This document shows, in pieces, positions 60,649-64,000 of a DNA stretch of 64,000 nucleotides. The translations under genes and the position numbers were made by a program. This stretch comes from ENR-C20 sp942493145. GTDB lineage: Bacteria; Bacillota; Clostridia; Acetivibrionales; DTU013. How positions within the stretch are numbered: the first letter of the stretch is position 1; every line of letters starts with the position of its first letter. The stretch spans positions 3,348,001 to 3,412,000 of the forward strand of contig OW818679.1 in the NCBI GenBank assembly GCA_942493145.1, written 5' to 3'. The notes under the pieces were generated by a model, which saw nothing but the letters and a program-made list of their open reading frames with translations, did no database searches and was not told where the DNA came from.

Positions 60649-62297
60649 TTGGTCATCATCTTAATAAAGACCGGAACCAAATTTGGATCGAACTGGGTTC
60701 CTGCATTGAGACTTAGTTCGTGTAGAGCTTCGTTTATAGTCTTGGCGGGTTTATATGGCTGATGTTGGGTCATGACATCAAAAGCGTGCAAAATGGATAT
60801 GATACGTGACATAAGAGGAATCTCTTCTTCTTTAAGTCCCTGGGGATATCCCTGGCCGTTCCACCATTCATGGTGATTTAAAATAATATCGGCGAGATGG
60901 GCAATTTCTCCGGACGCGTGAGCAATTCGATAGCCAATTTCGGAATGTTTTTTCATAACGAGCCATTCTGATTCATTAAGAGTCGATTCCTTCTTAACAA
61001 TATCTTTTGGTATACCGATTTTACCAATGTCATGTAAATTTGTAGCCTGTATAAGGATGTTTAGATCCTCCCTGGAAAAATTTAGAGTTCGTGCGAAATC
61101 TTTTGCGAGAGATTCCAATCTTTCAATATGTTCTTTGGTTTCATAATCTTTTTTCTGCAAAAGCTTGCCTAACATTTCAATAATGGCCAACCGGGCTTTC
61201 TTGCCTTCAATAAGCTTATTTCCATACATTAAGTCCTCAGCTTCTTTGAATATCTTAGTTAAATCTGCTTCATGATCGGTTTTAGTCGCCACACCCCAGG
61301 ATATACTTAAAAGAACATCTTCATCCTGATTGCTTATACAGGTTGCATTAATCATATTTCCTATATTTAGAGCTGTTTCTTTGTCGGTGTTTGGCAGAAT
61401 AATCACGAATTCATCACCGCCCCATCTTGCTATAATATCACTTTGACGGCAAGATTGTTGAATAATGAGGGCCATCCTTTTAAGCCAATTATCTCCTGCC
61501 TGATGACCAAAAACATCATTAACGAATTTTAGCCCATTCATATCGCCAACAAGCAGGGATATAGGAAAGTGGTCATCGTTGTTTTCCAGCTCTTGAATTT
61601 TAATATCAAAATGAGTCTTATTATACAATCCGGTTAATTCGTCGTGGAAGGTGAGGTAAGTTATGTGAGCTTGTCTTCGTTCAATTTCATCCTTCTGCTC
61701 TTTAAAAAAAAGCTGAATAAGTCCAATTGCGTTGAAGAGTAAGAGTATTTGCGAAACAATATAGGGAGTCATCTGGGGCATTTTTAGAATATATGAAAAA
61801 AGAACAGTATTGCCAACCCAGGCTATATTTAATAAACCTAAAAATAATGCGAGATATCCGTATCTTTTAGCAGACCTGATCATAGCTATGCCTACCCAGG
61901 AGGATAGAGCAAATACCGATAAAGAGGTGTATTTTATCATCTGCAGATCCGACCAATTCAGGCTTGAAAAAAAGATAAATAGTACCAGCCAAATTATTCC
62001 TACGCTTAAAAACATGGGTATTCCAGCTTTGATTTTCAGGAATATCAGGGTACCCCAAGATATTAAAAGGTTTGCATAAAAAAATGAACATAGACTTAGA
62101 AATAGAATCAGGTGGTATTGTCTTAGCAAGTTAGGGGAAAAAGCATCCAGACTGTAATTAAACGCAATGATGATCCATCCGATAAACCAAAGTCCAAAAA
62201 AAAGCTTTCGTTCGAACATAAAGATATAGACATATAACATTAATAATACTGAAATGGACCCGAGTGAGGCAATCAATAGCATGCCAGAAGTTTGCAT
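60645..62297 (-). CDS. Membrane GGDEF plus HD-GYP-type protein
   Basis: 550 aa from ATG 62297 with GGGAGG three bases upstream (tight; a GTG earlier has no site). Seven to eight membrane spans (1-210), a GGDEF domain with intact WGGDEF (about 225-380) and an HD domain with HDIGKIGIP and HHEWWNGQGYP (about 385-545). HD-GYP proteins hydrolyse cyclic di-GMP; fused to a cyclase domain it may balance synthesis and breakdown. The GYP triplet is in the variant GQGYPQG. Role probably in motility or surface behaviour. Confidence 0.92.
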   Translation of the reverse strand: MQTSGMLLIASLGSISVLLMLYVYIFMFERKLFFGLWFIGWIIIAFNYSLDAFSPNLLRQYHLILFLSLCSFFYANLLISWGTLIFLKIKAGIPMFLSVGIIWLVLFIFFSSLNWSDLQMIKYTSLSVFALSSWVGIAMIRSAKRYGYLALFLGLLNIAWVGNTVLFSYILKMPQMTPYIVSQILLLFNAIGLIQLFFKEQKDEIERRQAHITYLTFHDELTGLYNKTHFDIKIQELENNDDHFPISLLVGDMNGLKFVNDVFGHQAGDNWLKRMALIIQQSCRQSDIIARWGGDEFVIILPNTDKETALNIGNMINATCISNQDEDVLLSISWGVATKTDHEADLTKIFKEAEDLMYGNKLIEGKKARLAIIEMLGKLLQKKDYETKEHIERLESLAKDFARTLNFSREDLNILIQATNLHDIGKIGIPKDIVKKESTLNESEWLVMKKHSEIGYRIAHASGEIAHLADIILNHHEWWNGQGYPQGLKEEEIPLMSRIISILHAFDVMTQHQPYKPAKTINEALHELSLNAGTQFDPNLVPVFIKMMTK

Positions 62298-62378
62298 AGT
62301 CCTCCCATCAAAGTTCACTAGCTTTTTATTTCAATTCTACCAAATAATTTTACAAACAGCCAGACTTCCCTGATTTTA

Positions 62379-63611
62379 TTATTCCGCCTTAAAAGTCCAT
62401 GTTGCAGTACCGCCGTACGCGGGCATCATGAAAGACATAGTATCTGTCCCACCAATCTCATCCAGGCCTTTGACCGGTACACTGCTCATATCTGTCGGAC
62501 TGTTACGGGTCGTATAGCTTACCGTAAGCAGAAATAATGTGCCGTATTTGTCATCGGTATACTCCCAGGTTTCCACATAATCCCACATAACGGACGGATT
62601 TGGTTCTTTCACCACTTTAAAGCCATATTCCTCGCTGAAGGATTTCTTTTGTTTGTCAGTCAGCTGGTAAAGCATATCACCCATCTTGAATGACTTCTGC
62701 TTTATCTCAGCGGTTCCGCTCATCGTATAATTTGTCTCATCTTCTCCGTCCTCAAGTTTTTTCAGACTGGCATCCTTGATTTCTATCGTAAAAGGGATGT
62801 TGCTTAATTCCCAATTGATGGTGATGTTTCCGGTAAAGTTGCCGGATTTGCTGTAGAACCCGACATTTCCCTTTGATTTATCTTTATCAGTAGTCCAATC
62901 CTTTGGTTTCAGAACAGTTTCTTCAATTTTTGCTCTGCTGACAAGATCTTCTACTGTAGATATGGTGTACACACCATTTCCATAAAGCATTGAAAATGTC
63001 TCATATCCCGCTGCTTCCAGAGAATTTCTGATCTTATTGCCTTCTTCACGACTTTCTTTGAAATTCAGCTGTTTGACACCGGCAATCGGCAGTTCCGGAT
63101 CCTCATAAGGATTGGGTATAACTGATCCATCGGAAGAATGAACCCCGTCATCAGATTTAAGTTGGGCATGATACGCCGGCAAATCTTGTTCAACCATATT
63201 AAAGTAAATAGTCACAACAAAGTCATTTGCAGCATTGGAAGACAGTTTTACTGAAACGGGCTTCCCTTTTTCATTCTGAATTATTTCGGCCCAGTATTTT
63301 GAATGATCCCTCTCATTGGTATCACTTGCAGATGTTTCATCCTCGGAAAAATTTACTACGGCTAATTCTTCTTTAGTACTTACCTCTACTATGCTGACGC
63401 TGTTTATATAAAAAGGCCCTTCCACGTTTAATTCTTTCAGTGATTCGGGCGGTCCGGGAAGGTTTGAATAAGTTGCCCAATATTCACCGGATGGAATTGC
63501 TGCGGACTTTTTTGTTGATTTATCACCTTCACTCTCTTTCTGCTGTTCGCAGCCGTACGTCAAGCATGAAAGCAGACTGACAATAACAAGGATTATTAAC
63601 CTTTTTTTCAT
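62379..63611 (-). CDS. Lipoprotein of unknown function, 410 aa
   Basis: Lipobox LTYGCE (Cys21) then a Lys/Ser linker. The mature part is mainly beta-rich with many acidic residues and no recognised domain; it has several repeated aromatic patterns such as YWATYSN and WDYVETWEYTDDKYGTLF. GGAGG precedes ATG 63611. It follows the gene at 63639-64000 by 27 bp in the same direction, so the two are likely co-expressed. Could be a cell-surface sensor or wall-associated protein; no function is claimed. Confidence 0.75.
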   Translation of the reverse strand: MKKRLIILVIVSLLSCLTYGCEQQKESEGDKSTKKSAAIPSGEYWATYSNLPGPPESLKELNVEGPFYINSVSIVEVSTKEELAVVNFSEDETSASDTNERDHSKYWAEIIQNEKGKPVSVKLSSNAANDFVVTIYFNMVEQDLPAYHAQLKSDDGVHSSDGSVIPNPYEDPELPIAGVKQLNFKESREEGNKIRNSLEAAGYETFSMLYGNGVYTISTVEDLVSRAKIEETVLKPKDWTTDKDKSKGNVGFYSKSGNFTGNITINWELSNIPFTIEIKDASLKKLEDGEDETNYTMSGTAEIKQKSFKMGDMLYQLTDKQKKSFSEEYGFKVVKEPNPSVMWDYVETWEYTDDKYGTLFLLTVSYTTRNSPTDMSSVPVKGLDEIGGTDTMSFMMPAYGGTATWTFKAE

Positions 63612-63638
63612 TTCTCTATCCTCCGCTACTTTATCATA

Positions 63639-64000
63639 TTACTCAAATGTAACCGTCAAATGTGTTTGCCCGTTAAGATACAGTACATTAAGCTCATAAT
63701 TGTTGATATGACCAGTAAGAATATACATACCGTCCGTTTCCTGCTCAACTGCATCCGTATCGCTTTTCAGGAATTCCTTGTATATGGCTTTAATTTGCGA
63801 TAAGGATTTGCTGCTGGTATATCCCAATGTGATGCTGGGAAAGTTTTGGGCGGCACTGTCATCAACGATTTGCTGTATATCGGCATCGGTGGTGAAAGGA
63901 ATTTCATTGGGGAAGGCCTCCGGCAATTTAAGGCGTGCCTGTGATGGATGTTCTGGGGTTTCTGAGACAATGCTGCTATCAGGCACGGTAATTTTCGGTA
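63639..64000 (-). CDS. Partial gene of unknown function, 5' end outside window
   Basis: The frame is open to base 64000; GTG at 63986 is probably internal because the codons before it are also open. About 120 C-terminal residues are visible, ending YLNGQTHLTVTFE. The pattern ITLGYTSSKSLSQIKAIYKEFLKSD followed by a short beta hairpin looks like the C-terminal part of a small lipoprotein-type domain. No family recognised. Same direction as and 27 bp upstream of the lipoprotein gene at 62379. Confidence 0.65.
   Translation of the reverse strand, partial: PKITVPDSSIVSETPEHPSQARLKLPEAFPNEIPFTTDADIQQIVDDSAAQNFPSITLGYTSSKSLSQIKAIYKEFLKSDTDAVEQETDGMYILTGHINNYELNVLYLNGQTHLTVTFE

Overview
The window looks like a chromosomal segment of an anaerobic, spore-former-type Firmicute of class Clostridia. 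Pointers are strong AGGAGG-type ribosome binding sites, YesM/YesN-type two-component systems, Lpl- and Rbs-type sugar ABC transporters, lipoboxes, G5/LysM/M23 and DUF2680 secreted proteins, and an oxygen-sensitive molybdenum/iron-sulfur enzyme. I cannot name the species. No rRNA, tRNA, CRISPR array, prophage or insertion sequence was seen.

Layout. 1-6.97 kb is mostly housekeeping on the minus strand: a PAS sensor cut by the window edge, a class A penicillin-binding protein, truA, a dihydrouridine synthase and small Cys-rich or Zn-ribbon proteins. 7.1-19.5 kb is a minus-strand locus: response regulator, histidine kinase, a degenerate RbsA-like protein, a complete Rbs-type sugar transporter, an esterase and a giant secreted protein with two tannase domains (Tan1). 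19.8-21.1 kb is an M23 cell-wall endopeptidase. 21.3-36.7 kb is a glycoside-utilisation locus on the minus strand: GH2, GH39, esterase, YesM/YesN pair, LplA/B/C-type transporter and a GH78 alpha-L-rhamnosidase. 36.9-43.1 kb holds an AraC regulator and the L-arabinose genes araA-araD-araB with the divergent repressor araR. 43.2-52.3 kb holds a second giant tandem tannase-like protein (Tan2), a LysR regulator, both subunits of a pyrogallol-phloroglucinol transhydroxylase and a second LysR regulator. 52.6-64 kb returns to general functions: a DUF2680 secreted protein, two cyclic-di-GMP signalling proteins, a CDF-like and a dolichol-kinase-like membrane protein, a TetR regulator with a DrrAB-type exporter, an orphan RsmH-like methyltransferase and lipoproteins.

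How it may work together (inference). Outside the cell the tannase domains would release gallate and sugar from galloyl esters. GH78, GH2 and GH39 would strip rhamnose, galactose/glucuronate-type and xylose/arabinose-type sugars from plant glycosides. The two ABC systems import the sugars and AraABD metabolise arabinose. Gallate decarboxylated to pyrogallol would be converted by the transhydroxylase to phloroglucinol, the entry compound of anaerobic phenol degradation. Gallate decarboxylase and phloroglucinol reductase are not in the window. The most distinctive items are the double-headed secreted tannases and their linkage to the transhydroxylase. Tan1 keeps the full galloyl pocket, while Tan2 carries His in place of the galloyl-binding Asp in both heads.
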